Source of the DNA: Archangium primigenium
GTDB taxonomy: Bacteria > Myxococcota > Myxococcia > Myxococcales > Myxococcaceae
Assembly: GCF_016904885.1 (NCBI RefSeq)
Contig: NZ_JADWYI010000001.1
Span: forward strand, 8,923,224-8,987,223
DNA length: 64,000 nucleotides
Direction: 5' to 3'
Under the pieces are notes generated by a model that saw only the letters and a program-made list of their open reading frames with translations, made no database searches and was not told where the DNA came from. The position numbers and the translations under genes are program-made. Positions 1-9,631 of the stretch are shown here, piece after piece (position 1 is the stretch's first letter; every line of letters begins with the position of its first letter).

Positions 1-53
1 TCTACTTCGTGCGCAACTACATCGCCAAGGGCTTCGCCCTGGGAAGGGTGTGA
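1..53 (+). CDS. glpQ: ABC transporter permease, C-terminal end (glycerol-type importer)
   Basis: Only the last 16 codons and the stop are present, read from base 3. The tail (YFVRNYIAKGFALGRV) is the usual ending of an inner-membrane permease of the MalG type in carbohydrate/polyol ABC importers, with the conserved 'I.KG...G.V' close. The stop is followed after 6 bases by a DUF2160 gene and then a large binding lipoprotein, which is the order glpQ-glpU-glpV known from the rhizobial glycerol transporter operon glpSTPQUV. The assignment as glpQ rests mainly on this gene order, since too little protein is visible to judge substrate. Confidence 0.7.
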   Translation, partial: YFVRNYIAKGFALGRV

Positions 54-59
54 GCCGTC

Positions 60-338
60 ATGGACTTCGAATGGATGGCCTGGACGCTCCCCACCGCGGG
101 CTTCTTCGGCTTCATCGTCCTCACCCTGGCGGCCTACACGGTCTGGGGCATCCGCGCCCCGTCCCTGCCCCGCCGGGGCCTGTTGCCCATGCCCACCACC
201 CGGGGAGACCGGCTGTTCGTGGGCCTCTTGGGCAGTGCCTTCATCCACCTCGCCTGGGTGGGCCTGACGGATGCCTCCGTCTGGGTCGCCACGGGCCTGT
301 CGTTGTTGTTCCTCGTCTTCATTTCCCGCTGGGGGTAG
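60..338 (+). CDS. glpU: DUF2160-family small membrane protein of glycerol ABC transporter
   Basis: A 92-residue hydrophobic protein with about three predicted membrane segments (roughly 10-32, 52-70 and 74-90) and a short basic loop between the first two. Size, sequence character and position between permease and binding protein fit DUF2160, the family of GlpU in rhizobial glycerol transporters, where it is thought to be an accessory membrane subunit. The ATG lies 6 bases after the upstream permease stop, and its own stop is 4 bases before the next ATG, so the three genes are almost certainly one transcript. The molecular role of the family is not well defined; the membership call is firmer than the function. 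Confidence 0.72.
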   Translation: MDFEWMAWTLPTAGFFGFIVLTLAAYTVWGIRAPSLPRRGLLPMPTTRGDRLFVGLLGSAFIHLAWVGLTDASVWVATGLSLLFLVFISRWG

Positions 339-342
339 CACC

Positions 343-2124
<1,782 letters not shown>

Positions 2125-2148
2125 CGCTTCCCGCCGCTGCAAGTCCGA

Positions 2149-2191
2149 GCGCCCCGCTTCGACCCACCCAGGTCGGCGGGGCGCTTCTTTT
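2149..2191 (+). terminator. Rho-independent terminator after the ABC transporter operon
   Basis: A perfect 9-base stem, GCGCCCCGC (2149-2157) with GCGGGGCGC (2176-2184), an 18-base loop, then TTCTTTT. It lies 24 bases after the binding-protein stop and just before the next gene on the same strand, so it separates the transporter operon from the SMI1/KNR4-LRR gene. Confidence 0.8.
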
Positions 2192-2219
2192 CGCCCCCGG
2201 CGTGGACTACGGGGAAGGC

Positions 2220-3311
2220 ATGGCGAAGAAGACCCCCTCCCCCGCCCAGGCCTGGAAGCGCCTGGAGAAGCACGTCCTCCAGACCCTGGGCGAGGACGCG
2301 GCGGGCACGTACCCGGAAGCCCTCGAGCCGCGCGCGCTCGCCTTCCCACACGCGTTCGATGACACGCCCCTGCTCCCGCCGGACTACCTCGCCTTCGTGA
2401 AGGCGCTCGGCTACCGGTGGCTGTCCACCGGGGACGGGGCCCTGGCCTTCCCGCCGCCCCGCTGGAGGCTCCACCTCTCCCAACAGATGGGCGAGCCCGA
2501 GCGCGCCTGGACCGAGGTCCGCGCCGAGCGCGAGGCGGGAACCCATCCCTACCGCTTCGTGATGTTCGCCTCGCACGACATCAACGACACCAACGGCTAC
2601 GCCTTCGGCCCGAGCGCGGAGGGCGGCGCGCTCGTCGTCTGGACGGTCGAGGACAGCCTCCCCGTGGAGGAGTGCGGCGCCTTCCCGGAATGGCTCGAGC
2701 ACCAGCTGCGGGAACTGGAGGAGGCGCTCGCGCGACACGAAGCCGGAGAGGGCGAGGCGCCCGAGGGCGACCCCCTGGGCCTGGAGGGCGAGTCCCTGCC
2801 CCTCCGGAAGAAACGCCCCCAGGCCAAGGGGCCCGAGGCCGTGCTGGCCGCGTTCGACCGGACGGAGAAGGAACTCACCCTGAACGGGCGGAAGCTGGGC
2901 GAACTCCCGCCCCTGATCGGAGAGTTCTCCGCGCTGGAGCACTTGTGGCTGGGTTCCACCGGCCTCAAGCAACTGCCCCGGGAGCTGGGCCAGCTGCGGG
3001 CCCTGAAGCGGCTGGACCTGTCCTTCAACCGGGAGCTGAGCGCCCTGCCCCCGGAGGTGGGCCAGCTCCAGTGCCTCGAATCGCTGAACCTGCGCGCCAC
3101 CCGCCTCGCGTCACTCCCGGACGAGTTGGGGCAGCTCCCGCACCTGCGCTTCCTCAGCCTGGAGGCCTCGGCGATGACATCCGTGCCGCCGTGCCTCTTC
3201 CACCTGAAGAGCCTGCGCACGCTGGACTTCCACGCGCCCGCCATTCCCCGCGAGCAACTGGAGGCCCTGCGCCAGGCGCTGCCCGACTGCGCGGTCGGCA
3301 TCTACGCCTGA
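2220..3311 (+). CDS. SMI1/KNR4 (SUKH) domain protein with C-terminal leucine-rich repeats
   Basis: 363 residues, no signal peptide, presumably cytoplasmic. Residues about 15-165 look like an SMI1/KNR4 (SUKH) fold, with the typical 'LPPDYLAFVKALGY' helix near residue 50 and a closing 'FPEWLEHQL' segment. A charged linker (about 165-215) leads to four or five leucine-rich repeats (about 220-330) of the pattern LPxELGQLxxLxxLxL. SUKH domains are often immunity proteins against polymorphic toxins, and LRRs are protein-binding scaffolds, but no toxin gene is adjacent here, so it may be an orphan immunity or a general adaptor. The ATG at 2220 follows GGGGAAGGC. Its 3' end overlaps the convergent next gene by 10 bases. 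Confidence 0.65.
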   Translation: MAKKTPSPAQAWKRLEKHVLQTLGEDAAGTYPEALEPRALAFPHAFDDTPLLPPDYLAFVKALGYRWLSTGDGALAFPPPRWRLHLSQQMGEPERAWTEVRAEREAGTHPYRFVMFASHDINDTNGYAFGPSAEGGALVVWTVEDSLPVEECGAFPEWLEHQLRELEEALARHEAGEGEAPEGDPLGLEGESLPLRKKRPQAKGPEAVLAAFDRTEKELTLNGRKLGELPPLIGEFSALEHLWLGSTGLKQLPRELGQLRALKRLDLSFNRELSALPPEVGQLQCLESLNLRATRLASLPDELGQLPHLRFLSLEASAMTSVPPCLFHLKSLRTLDFHAPAIPREQLEALRQALPDCAVGIYA

Positions 3312-4621
3312 GCGTCGTCCTCCAGCTCGCGCAGGTTGCGCTCCGCGATGCGCGTGAGCAATACCACGCGCTTGTAGAGCCAGTCTCCGAAGGGGACGAT
3401 GCGCTCGGGCTTCACCCGGCGCGGCAGCTCGTCCAGGGTGTCGTCGAAGGGGATGATGGCGAACTCCCCGGTGGGCGACTTCACGCGCTGGTCGAAGGCC
3501 CACGAGCACCCGGTGTGCCAGCCCCCGTGGAACACGTGCAGCTGCTTCAGCGCCTCGTTCCCGGTGGCCTCCGCCTGCGCCGTGATGTCGTAGTCCCCCG
3601 CCTCGGGCAACTCCAGACAACTCCAGCCGCCGCCCGTCACGTTGCCGCAATAGAACATGTCCAGCCCCGCGTTGGCCTGGTCATCGAGGATCCACGTGAG
3701 GGTGCCGTACACCCGCACGAAGTAATCCCAGCTCGACTCGTTCGCCTCGGGCGCCCGCGGCCCGGCCGCCCTCCAGCGCCCCACCCGTCCGGCGTGCGTG
3801 TCGAGGAAGAAGTCGGGGTGTCGCTCGACGGACGCGACCCGCGCGCGCTCCGTCTCCAGGTCCAGGCACTCCGTCACGAAGTGACCCTGGGGAACACGGG
3901 TGTGCAAATCCTTCAGCAGGGCGACGGCCGCGTCCACGGCCTCGTGGGCGGTGGTGGGCTTCGCCTGGGGGGCCTTCTTCGCGGGCGCCTTGCGCTTGGG
4001 CGCGCCCTTGACGGGCTTCGGGTCCGGATTGGGGAAGCGGGCGGGCATGAGCTCGACGAGGTAGCTCCGGAAGCCCTCCCGTTCCTGGGCCTGGATGCGC
4101 TCCTCGGCGAGCGCGATGGCGGCCTCCCGGCTCGGCAGGGACACGGCCTCGCGCATGGACTCCATGACCGCCGAGCCATCCACGCGCACGGTCCACCCCT
4201 GGGAGGACGCGTCGCGGTACTCGCGCACCGTCACCTGCGTCTTGGTGGCGTTCCAGGGCGTGCCCTCGTTGAACCGGAGCGTCCGATAGCGCGCGAGCAG
4301 GGACTCGACCTCCGAGGCATCGGCGAGCGACTGGACGGAGCGCCCGTTCAACACGCCCCGGCGGACCACGGCCTTCTCGCCCCGGACCTCCACGTCGACG
4401 AAGAGCTGGTTGCGCACCTGGTAGAGCGTGAACCGCGCCGAGACGCTGGCCGGCCCGGGGTCCACGTGTGTGTCGTTCGTGAAGAGGACGCCATCGCTCC
4501 ACACGCGCAGCATGGCGTTCTCGTCGTAGAACCAGACCTCGCGCTCGGAGTCGATCGGTGGTTCGACGTAGTAGAGGCGTGCTCCCCCGTTGAGGCCCTC
4601 GATTCGCTTCCAGTCGGTCAT
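3302..4621 (-). CDS. Hypothetical protein with WGR-like segment
   Basis: 439 residues, no signal peptide, no confident family. Residues about 115-190 resemble a WGR domain, with beta-strands followed by the typical 'REAAIALAEERIQAQEREGF' helix; WGR domains occur in PARP-type and MolR-type regulators and bind nucleic acids in PARPs. A Lys/Ala/Pro linker at about 200-221 separates this from a C-terminal half containing aromatic and Gly-rich strands (FYCGNVTGGGWSCLELP near 330) and ending in 'IVPFGDWLYKRVVLL', which faintly resembles the last strand-helix of SUKH proteins. It converges on the SMI1/KNR4-LRR gene. WGR membership is moderate; the C-terminal resemblance is only a suggestion. Confidence 0.5.
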   Translation of the reverse strand: MTDWKRIEGLNGGARLYYVEPPIDSEREVWFYDENAMLRVWSDGVLFTNDTHVDPGPASVSARFTLYQVRNQLFVDVEVRGEKAVVRRGVLNGRSVQSLADASEVESLLARYRTLRFNEGTPWNATKTQVTVREYRDASSQGWTVRVDGSAVMESMREAVSLPSREAAIALAEERIQAQEREGFRSYLVELMPARFPNPDPKPVKGAPKRKAPAKKAPQAKPTTAHEAVDAAVALLKDLHTRVPQGHFVTECLDLETERARVASVERHPDFFLDTHAGRVGRWRAAGPRAPEANESSWDYFVRVYGTLTWILDDQANAGLDMFYCGNVTGGGWSCLELPEAGDYDITAQAEATGNEALKQLHVFHGGWHTGCSWAFDQRVKSPTGEFAIIPFDDTLDELPRRVKPERIVPFGDWLYKRVVLLTRIAERNLRELEDDAQA

Positions 4622-4679
4622 GGTGGCTTCTTCTCATAGGAGTTTGGAGAATGCGCGGGAACCCCGACAGGAACTTTTC

Positions 4680-5135
4680 ATGCGCGCATCTCCCCTGCTT
4701 CTCCTGCTGCTCGCCGCCCCCGCCGTGGGCGAGCCCACCGCGAGCAAGCCCACCCTCGCCAGCGTCGAGGCCCGCGTCTTCGATCGGCAGAAGGGCGCCA
4801 TCGTCACGATGGAGGAGTCCTCGGACGCCTACGGGATGAACTCGGATGCCGTCATCCTCGTGAAGCTGCAGGGCACCTACCAGAGCGAGAAGCCCCTGAC
4901 GCTCAAGCTCGTGGTCAGCGCGCCCAAGGAGTCCTCCGAGGCCACGGGGGACAGCCCCGGCTGGAAGGTCACCCAGACGAAGACCCTGGAGGTGCTGTCC
5001 GAGGATGGCAACACACAGGTGCCCTTCCTCGTGCCCTACCGGTGCGCGTCCGCCGTCAAGGTGACCGTCACCCTGACAGGCCCCGGGGTCAAGGGCAGCA
5101 AGACGCTCGACACGTCGTTTCCCTGCGCCGAGTAA
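4680..5135 (+). CDS. Small secreted hypothetical protein
   Basis: 151 residues. MRASPLLLLLLAAPAVGEP is a clean Sec signal peptide with likely cleavage after VGE or AVG, so the mature protein of about 130 residues is exported. The body is mostly beta-strand (alternating Val/Thr/Leu) with two cysteines near the C-terminus (YRCAS and FPCAE) that could form a disulfide. No family was recognised. The ATG at 4680 was preferred to an upstream in-frame start because it begins exactly at the signal peptide and has AGGAAC upstream. It is divergent from the WGR-like gene and followed by a short GC hairpin. Confidence 0.6.
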   Translation: MRASPLLLLLLAAPAVGEPTASKPTLASVEARVFDRQKGAIVTMEESSDAYGMNSDAVILVKLQGTYQSEKPLTLKLVVSAPKESSEATGDSPGWKVTQTKTLEVLSEDGNTQVPFLVPYRCASAVKVTVTLTGPGVKGSKTLDTSFPCAE

Positions 5136-5142
5136 TCGTGCG

Positions 5143-5165
5143 CCCCGCGCGGGCGGGGATTATTC
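5143..5165 (+). terminator. Short GC hairpin, weak terminator candidate
   Basis: CCCCGC (5143-5148), a 4-base loop, GCGGGG (5153-5158), then ATTATTC. It lies 8 bases after the small secreted protein's stop and 17 bases before the next ATG. The T-tract is poor, so it may only be a leader hairpin. Confidence 0.35.
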
Positions 5166-5174
5166 GGGAGCGCC

Positions 5175-6038
5175 ATGAACATCGCCATCGTGGGCCCCGG
5201 AGCCATCGGCAGCACCTTCGCCTACCACCTCGCCCGAGCGGGCCATGACGTCACCGTCGTCGCGCGGGGCCAACGCCTCGCGTACCTGGAGAAGACGCGC
5301 GCCATCGTCACCTCGGAGGGTGAGCGCGCGCCCGTGCTGGTGAGCGGCGCGCTCGACACCCAGACGCCGTGGGACCTCGTGCTCGTCAGCGTGCTCGATC
5401 ACCAGGTGGACGCGGTGCTGCCCACGCTGAGCCAGAGCGCCGCCAGGCAGGTGATGTTCATGTTCAACACCTTCGCGCCGTTCGACCGGCTGCGCGACGC
5501 GGTGGGCGCGGAGCGCTTCGTGTTCGGCTTTCCCGCCATCGCGGCCCAGCTCCAGGAGGGCAAGCTCAAGGCCCAGGTCATCCCGCGCGCGCTCTCGTTC
5601 CTGCAGATCACCATCGTGACGGACCCCCGCTGGGCGGAGATCTTCTCCAAGGCCGGCATCCCCACCGACACGCAGCCCGAGATGCACAGCTGGCTGCGCA
5701 CGCACGCCGCCCTGGTGGCGCCCGTCATGACCACGTGCCTGCGCGCCTACCAGCGGGGCCGTGGAATCACCTGGGAGGAGGCCCGCGAGATGGCCGCCGC
5801 CATGGCCGAGGGCTTCGACCTCGTGCGCTCCCTGGGACATCGGCTGACGCCCTCGAACCTGGAGACCTTCAGCAAGCTGCCCGCGCGGTCTCACGCCCTG
5901 CTGTTCTGGGCGATCAGCCGGAGCGCTGCCCCGGCCACATTCGCCAATCAGGGACCCGCCGAGGCGCGCGCGCTCATCGACGCCATGGCCACCGCCGCGC
6001 CGGGCCAGAGCGCGCGGCTCCAAGCCCTGCGGCCCTGA
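5175..6038 (+). CDS. Ketopantoate reductase-family (ApbA/PanE) NAD(P)-dependent oxidoreductase
   Basis: 287 residues. The N-terminus MNIAIVGPGAIGSTFAYHLA is a Rossmann fold with GPGAIG at 7-12 and the ApbA/PanE-type 'VTVVARG' strand. The C-terminal half is all-helical, as in the family, with the WLRTHAAL segment at about residue 174 where PanE has its catalytic Lys (Lys176 in E. coli); here the equivalent position appears to be Arg or Thr. It therefore belongs to the family by fold but may not be a true ketopantoate reductase acting in pantothenate synthesis. The start follows CGGGAGCGCC. The gene converges with the RhtA-like exporter, 4 bases apart. Confidence 0.72.
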   Translation: MNIAIVGPGAIGSTFAYHLARAGHDVTVVARGQRLAYLEKTRAIVTSEGERAPVLVSGALDTQTPWDLVLVSVLDHQVDAVLPTLSQSAARQVMFMFNTFAPFDRLRDAVGAERFVFGFPAIAAQLQEGKLKAQVIPRALSFLQITIVTDPRWAEIFSKAGIPTDTQPEMHSWLRTHAALVAPVMTTCLRAYQRGRGITWEEAREMAAAMAEGFDLVRSLGHRLTPSNLETFSKLPARSHALLFWAISRSAAPATFANQGPAEARALIDAMATAAPGQSARLQALRP

Positions 6039-6042
6039 GCCC

Positions 6043-6933
6043 TCACGCCTCCAGGGGCGGCGGCGGACGACGCGCCGCGGTGAGCGTGGAGCCCGCCGAG
6101 GCCCCGCTCACCAGCACCACCGCGAGCCATTGCAGGGACGTGAGCCGCTCGTGCAGCAGCAGGAAGCCCAGCACCGCCGCCACCGCGGGCTCCAGGCTCA
6201 TCAGGATGCCGAAGGTGCGGCTGGGCAGCACCCGCAGCGCCGCCATCTCCAGGGTGTAGGGCAGCGCGCTCGACAGCAGCGCCACGCCGAGACTCGCGCC
6301 CAACAATCCCGGCGTCAGCCTCGCCATCCCGCCCTCGGAGAGGGACACGGGCAGCACGACGAGCGACGCGAACACCATGCCCACCGCGACGCCCTGTCCG
6401 CTGGACATCACCCGCGACAGGCGGCCGCCCAGCACGATGTACCCCGCCCAGCAGGCGCCCGCGAAGAGCGCGAGCAGCACGCCCTTCATGTCCAGCGCGC
6501 CCGGCGCCCCGCTCCATGGCGTCAGCAACACGATGCCCACCGCCGCCACCAGCACCCAGAAGAAGTCCGCCAGGCGCCGCGAGCCCAACACCGCCACCAA
6601 CAGCGGCCCCACGAACTCCAGCGTGACGCCCAACCCCAGCGGGATGCGCGCGATGGCCATGTAATAGGTGAGGTTCATCAGGCCGAGCGTCAACCCATAG
6701 GGGATGACCGCGGCCCACTGCGCCCGGGTGAAGCGCAGCAGGGGCGGACGGAAGGCCGCGAGCAGCATGACCGCGGCCAGCACGATGCGCAGGCCCGCCA
6801 CGCCCGCCGCGCCGAGCGCCGGGAACAACCCCTTGGCCAGCGCCGCGCCTCCCTGCACACTGACGATGGCGAGCAGCACCGCTGGCAGGGGCGGCAGGGT
6901 CCAACGGGAGCGGCCCTCGGGGACCTCTTGCAT
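6043..6933 (-). CDS. EamA/DMT-family exporter, RhtA-like
   Basis: 296 residues with about ten membrane helices in two homologous halves, the EamA arrangement. The opening (AIVSVQGGAALAKGLFPALGAAGVAGLRI) closely follows E. coli RhtA, an inner-membrane exporter of threonine and homoserine, and the second half keeps the 'RTFGILMSLEPAVAAVLGFLLLHE' signature typical of the RhtA branch. It probably exports amino acids or related small molecules by proton exchange; the actual substrate cannot be read from sequence. No other transport gene accompanies it. Confidence 0.78.
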   Translation of the reverse strand: MQEVPEGRSRWTLPPLPAVLLAIVSVQGGAALAKGLFPALGAAGVAGLRIVLAAVMLLAAFRPPLLRFTRAQWAAVIPYGLTLGLMNLTYYMAIARIPLGLGVTLEFVGPLLVAVLGSRRLADFFWVLVAAVGIVLLTPWSGAPGALDMKGVLLALFAGACWAGYIVLGGRLSRVMSSGQGVAVGMVFASLVVLPVSLSEGGMARLTPGLLGASLGVALLSSALPYTLEMAALRVLPSRTFGILMSLEPAVAAVLGFLLLHERLTSLQWLAVVLVSGASAGSTLTAARRPPPPLEA

Positions 6934-6985
6934 GGCGGCGGACCCTAACCGCTCTCATGCGCCGCCCCAAGCGCCACGCGCCGGA

Positions 6986-7741
6986 TCAGGGCTCCAGGGA
7001 TTGCAGCGGAGAGGTTCGTTTCCCCACGGGCAGGTAGCACTTGCCCTGATGCACGGCTTGACTCTTCACGAGGCACGGCGGCTTGCGGTCGAGCGCCATC
7101 CAACAACCTCCGTTGATCTCCACCTCGTCCCGGTCGACATCACAAGGCGGTTTTGCTTGGTTCCGAAAAGGTTTTTCGGGCATCGGGTAGGCGATGGGGA
7201 GGGGCCCTGTCTCCGCAGCGTTGATCGTCTGCGCCGCGTCCGTGGGCCCCGCACTGACCATGCCAAGCCCGCTTCGCGGTTCCTCCGCGACACGGCTCGT
7301 GACGGAGAGACACGAAAGCAGGCTCCCAACACACAGCAACAGACCCACGAGGCCCGCCCTGCCCCAGACAACACTCAGTGCCGAACGCAACCGCCCTCGC
7401 GTCATATGGGCCCCGACCCGCGCGTTGTCCTCCACCCGAGTGAGCGCGGCGAAGACCAGGGCAATGAGGTCCACCAACTTCGTCAACCGCCCTGACGGGG
7501 GTGAGCGCTCTACTTCAATTCTCACGAAGCCCCGTGAGCGCTCGCTGGAGATGCGCACCTGCCAACCCTCCTCGAGGTCCCAATCCACGCGCGTCTCGGG
7601 CCGTAGTACCAGGGCGGAGTTTCCGTTGCGCTCGTTGCGCGCCTCGTGGAGGCGGCCCAGTTCAGGGCCCACCTCTTCGCATTCGCGCCCGAGCAGGTAT
7701 TCCCCCACCCGATCACCCTGCCCCTTCGTCTCGTCCTCCAC
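6986..7741 (-). CDS. Myxobacterial kinase-tail-like membrane protein with Cys-rich ending
   Basis: 251 residues from a GTG start at 7741, chosen because GAGGAGG lies 6 bases upstream; a longer frame begins at 7789 without such a site. Residues about 1-110 (YLLGRECEEVGPELGRLHEA..., then beta-strand text) resemble a shrunken kinase N-lobe but lack a Gly loop, catalytic HRD and DFG. One membrane segment lies near 126-144 (GLVGLLLCVGSLLSC). The outer part ends with a Cys-rich motif (PPC..., EINGGCWMAL, PPC, GKCYLPV) like the tails of many myxobacterial Ser/Thr kinases. Likely a pseudokinase-like or sensor protein of a lineage-specific family; its partner is unknown. Confidence 0.55.
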   Translation of the reverse strand: MEDETKGQGDRVGEYLLGRECEEVGPELGRLHEARNERNGNSALVLRPETRVDWDLEEGWQVRISSERSRGFVRIEVERSPPSGRLTKLVDLIALVFAALTRVEDNARVGAHMTRGRLRSALSVVWGRAGLVGLLLCVGSLLSCLSVTSRVAEEPRSGLGMVSAGPTDAAQTINAAETGPLPIAYPMPEKPFRNQAKPPCDVDRDEVEINGGCWMALDRKPPCLVKSQAVHQGKCYLPVGKRTSPLQSLEP

Positions 7742-7794
7742 GTGCCCCTCCTCGCGCTCCCACGACAGGCCCACGCTTGATGTGAGCAACGTCG

Positions 7795-7832
7795 ACCTCT
7801 CAAGTCAAGTCGCGTAACGTGCCTTGAGAGGT
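7795..7832. promoter_or_regulatory. 10-base perfect inverted repeat, possible operator
   Basis: ACCTCTCAAG (7795-7804) and CTTGAGAGGT (7823-7832) with an 18-base spacer, placed 54-91 bases upstream of the kinase-tail-like gene's start. Arm length and spacing suit either a dimeric regulator or a hairpin. The left arm is followed by a TCAAG tandem repeat. Confidence 0.45.
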
Positions 7833-7854
7833 TCAATGGAGACAGCGGCGAGGA

Positions 7855-7866
7855 GGGGACGTCCCC
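7855..7866. promoter_or_regulatory. 12-base perfect palindrome GGGGACGTCCCC
   Basis: A spacerless palindrome 10 bases downstream of the 5'-nucleotidase stop and about 115 bases upstream of the kinase-tail-like start. It has no T-tract, so it reads better as a protein-binding site than a terminator, although a GC-rich region makes chance palindromes more likely. Confidence 0.3.
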
Positions 7867-7876
7867 GCATCCACCC

Positions 7877-9583
7877 TCAGGGCAGCAGGGTGATGCGGCC
7901 CAGGGCGGGCAGAGACAGGGGGTTGTTGGCGCGCAGGTAGGCCTCCACCGCGTCGACGTCGATCGCCCCCGTGAGCGGCGCCTTGCCCTCGAGCAGCACT
8001 GTGTAGCCGTCACCGCCGGAGGCCATGAAGTTGTTCACCGTGACCCGGTAGCTCGCCGCGGGGTCGAGCGTCACGCCGTCCAGCTTGATGGAGGCGGGAT
8101 CCACCTTGCTGCCCGCGGGCGCCGAGGCGCTCCACGCGAAGGCGAAGCCCCGCGACGGCTGGAGGATGGAGGTGCCGCTCGGCTGGAACTGCGCCTCCAG
8201 CAGCGTGTCGATCTGCGCGCCGGTGAGCGTCAGCGTCACCAGGTTGTTGGCGAACGGCTGCACGGCGAACGCCTCGCCGAAGGTGATGTCACCCGCGTTG
8301 ATGTCCGCGCGCACACCGCCCGAGTTCTGCAGGGCGATGACGGCGCCCCCCGTGGCCGGCTCCCGCGTGGCCGCGAGCATGGCGTCCGAGACGACATTGC
8401 CCAGCACGGACTCGCCCGAGGCGCCCGCCGGAATGGGCCGCACGGGGCCCTTCAACTCGCTCGGCGTGTTCCCGATGACCTTGTCACGCTGGGGCGCCGC
8501 CTTGGCGACGATGCCCTGCACGAACGCCTCCACCGCCGCATCCGGCGTCTCCCGCGTGACGACGACGTTGCGCGCGTCCGCCTCCACGACATCGCCCGTG
8601 CGGGGATCCAACGTCAGGTCGATGTCGGTGATGAGGCGCCCGTAGCTGGCCGCGCTGGTGACGCGCTTGCCATTGATGACGCAGTTGTAGGCCTGGTGCG
8701 TATGGCCCGAGGCCACCACGTCCACCTCCGCATCCAGCCGCTCGACGATGTCCTTGATGGCGCCGGAGATGCCCGGGCACTCGTCGTAGAGGCCCGTGGG
8801 CAGGCCGCCCTCGTGGATGACCACCACGATGGCCTTCACGCCCTGAGCCTGGAGCTCCGGAACCAGCGCGTTGACCGTGTCGGCCTCGTCCTGGAAGGAG
8901 AGCCCCTTCGTGCCGGACGGCGCGACGATCTGCGGCGTGCCCTCGAGCGTCATGCCGATGAAGGCGACCTTGACGCCCTGGAACTCGCGGATGCCATAGG
9001 CGGGGAAGAACGTCTTCCGGGCGGCCAGGTCGGTGAACACGTTGGCCGAGAGGAACTGGAACGTCGCGCCGGGGAAGTTCGTGCTCGCCTGACAGCCGTC
9101 CACCGGGTGGCAGCCGCCGGACTGCATGCGCAGCAGCTCCTGGGTGCCGTCGTCGAACTCGTGGTTGCCCACGGAGTTGTAGTCCAGGCCCATCATGTTC
9201 ATCGCCTGGATGGTGGGCTCATCGTGGAAGATGCCGGAGACGAGCGGCGAGGCGCCGATCAGATCCCCCGCGGACACCACCACGGTGTTCTCCGGGTTCT
9301 GGGCCCTCAGGGCCTGGAGGTGATGGGCGAGGAACGCCGCGCCGCCCGCGTTCACGTCGGCCGTGCCGCCGTTCTCGGTACGCACCTTGATGCGACCATT
9401 GCTGCCCGAGGGGGCTTCCAGGTTGCCGTGGAAGTCATTGAAGGCCAGCACCTGGACACGAACGGGCTCGGGCGTGGGCTCGGGGACGGGGGCCGGGGGA
9501 TCGTCGTGGCAGCTGGACGCGGCGACGAGCAGGGAGCCCAGGGACAGGGCACCGAACAGCTTGCGGGAACCAGAAGGGAACAT
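7877..9583 (-). CDS. 5'-nucleotidase/UshA-type metallophosphatase lipoprotein
   Basis: 568 residues. The start at 9583 gives a lipoprotein signal (MFPSGSRKLFG... LLVAASSC, Cys25) and a Pro-rich linker. The metallophosphatase domain shows all two-metal motifs: NDFHGN (Asp50, His52), GDLIGASP, GNHEFDDG, VIHEGG and GHTHQAYN. The C-terminal 5_nucleotid_C domain carries NSGGVR and the GEAFAVQPFANNLV substrate segment. It should hydrolyse extracellular nucleotides, and perhaps nucleotide sugars, to release phosphate and nucleosides, at the periplasm or cell surface. Cys-containing inserts (GGCHPVDGC, DECPG) suggest disulfides. It is monocistronic as far as can be seen. Confidence 0.85.
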   Translation of the reverse strand: MFPSGSRKLFGALSLGSLLVAASSCHDDPPAPVPEPTPEPVRVQVLAFNDFHGNLEAPSGSNGRIKVRTENGGTADVNAGGAAFLAHHLQALRAQNPENTVVVSAGDLIGASPLVSGIFHDEPTIQAMNMMGLDYNSVGNHEFDDGTQELLRMQSGGCHPVDGCQASTNFPGATFQFLSANVFTDLAARKTFFPAYGIREFQGVKVAFIGMTLEGTPQIVAPSGTKGLSFQDEADTVNALVPELQAQGVKAIVVVIHEGGLPTGLYDECPGISGAIKDIVERLDAEVDVVASGHTHQAYNCVINGKRVTSAASYGRLITDIDLTLDPRTGDVVEADARNVVVTRETPDAAVEAFVQGIVAKAAPQRDKVIGNTPSELKGPVRPIPAGASGESVLGNVVSDAMLAATREPATGGAVIALQNSGGVRADINAGDITFGEAFAVQPFANNLVTLTLTGAQIDTLLEAQFQPSGTSILQPSRGFAFAWSASAPAGSKVDPASIKLDGVTLDPAASYRVTVNNFMASGGDGYTVLLEGKAPLTGAIDVDAVEAYLRANNPLSLPALGRITLLP

Positions 9584-9631
9584 GGGCCGGAGAGAATCAC
9601 GGTCGGCCAAAGCCCGTCCACCCGGCCACGC

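Noticed and set aside
6130-6948. Gln/Arg/His-rich 272-codon + strand frame over the RhtA-like gene
   Set aside because: Composition is that of an antisense membrane protein; the minus strand encodes ten clear membrane helices.
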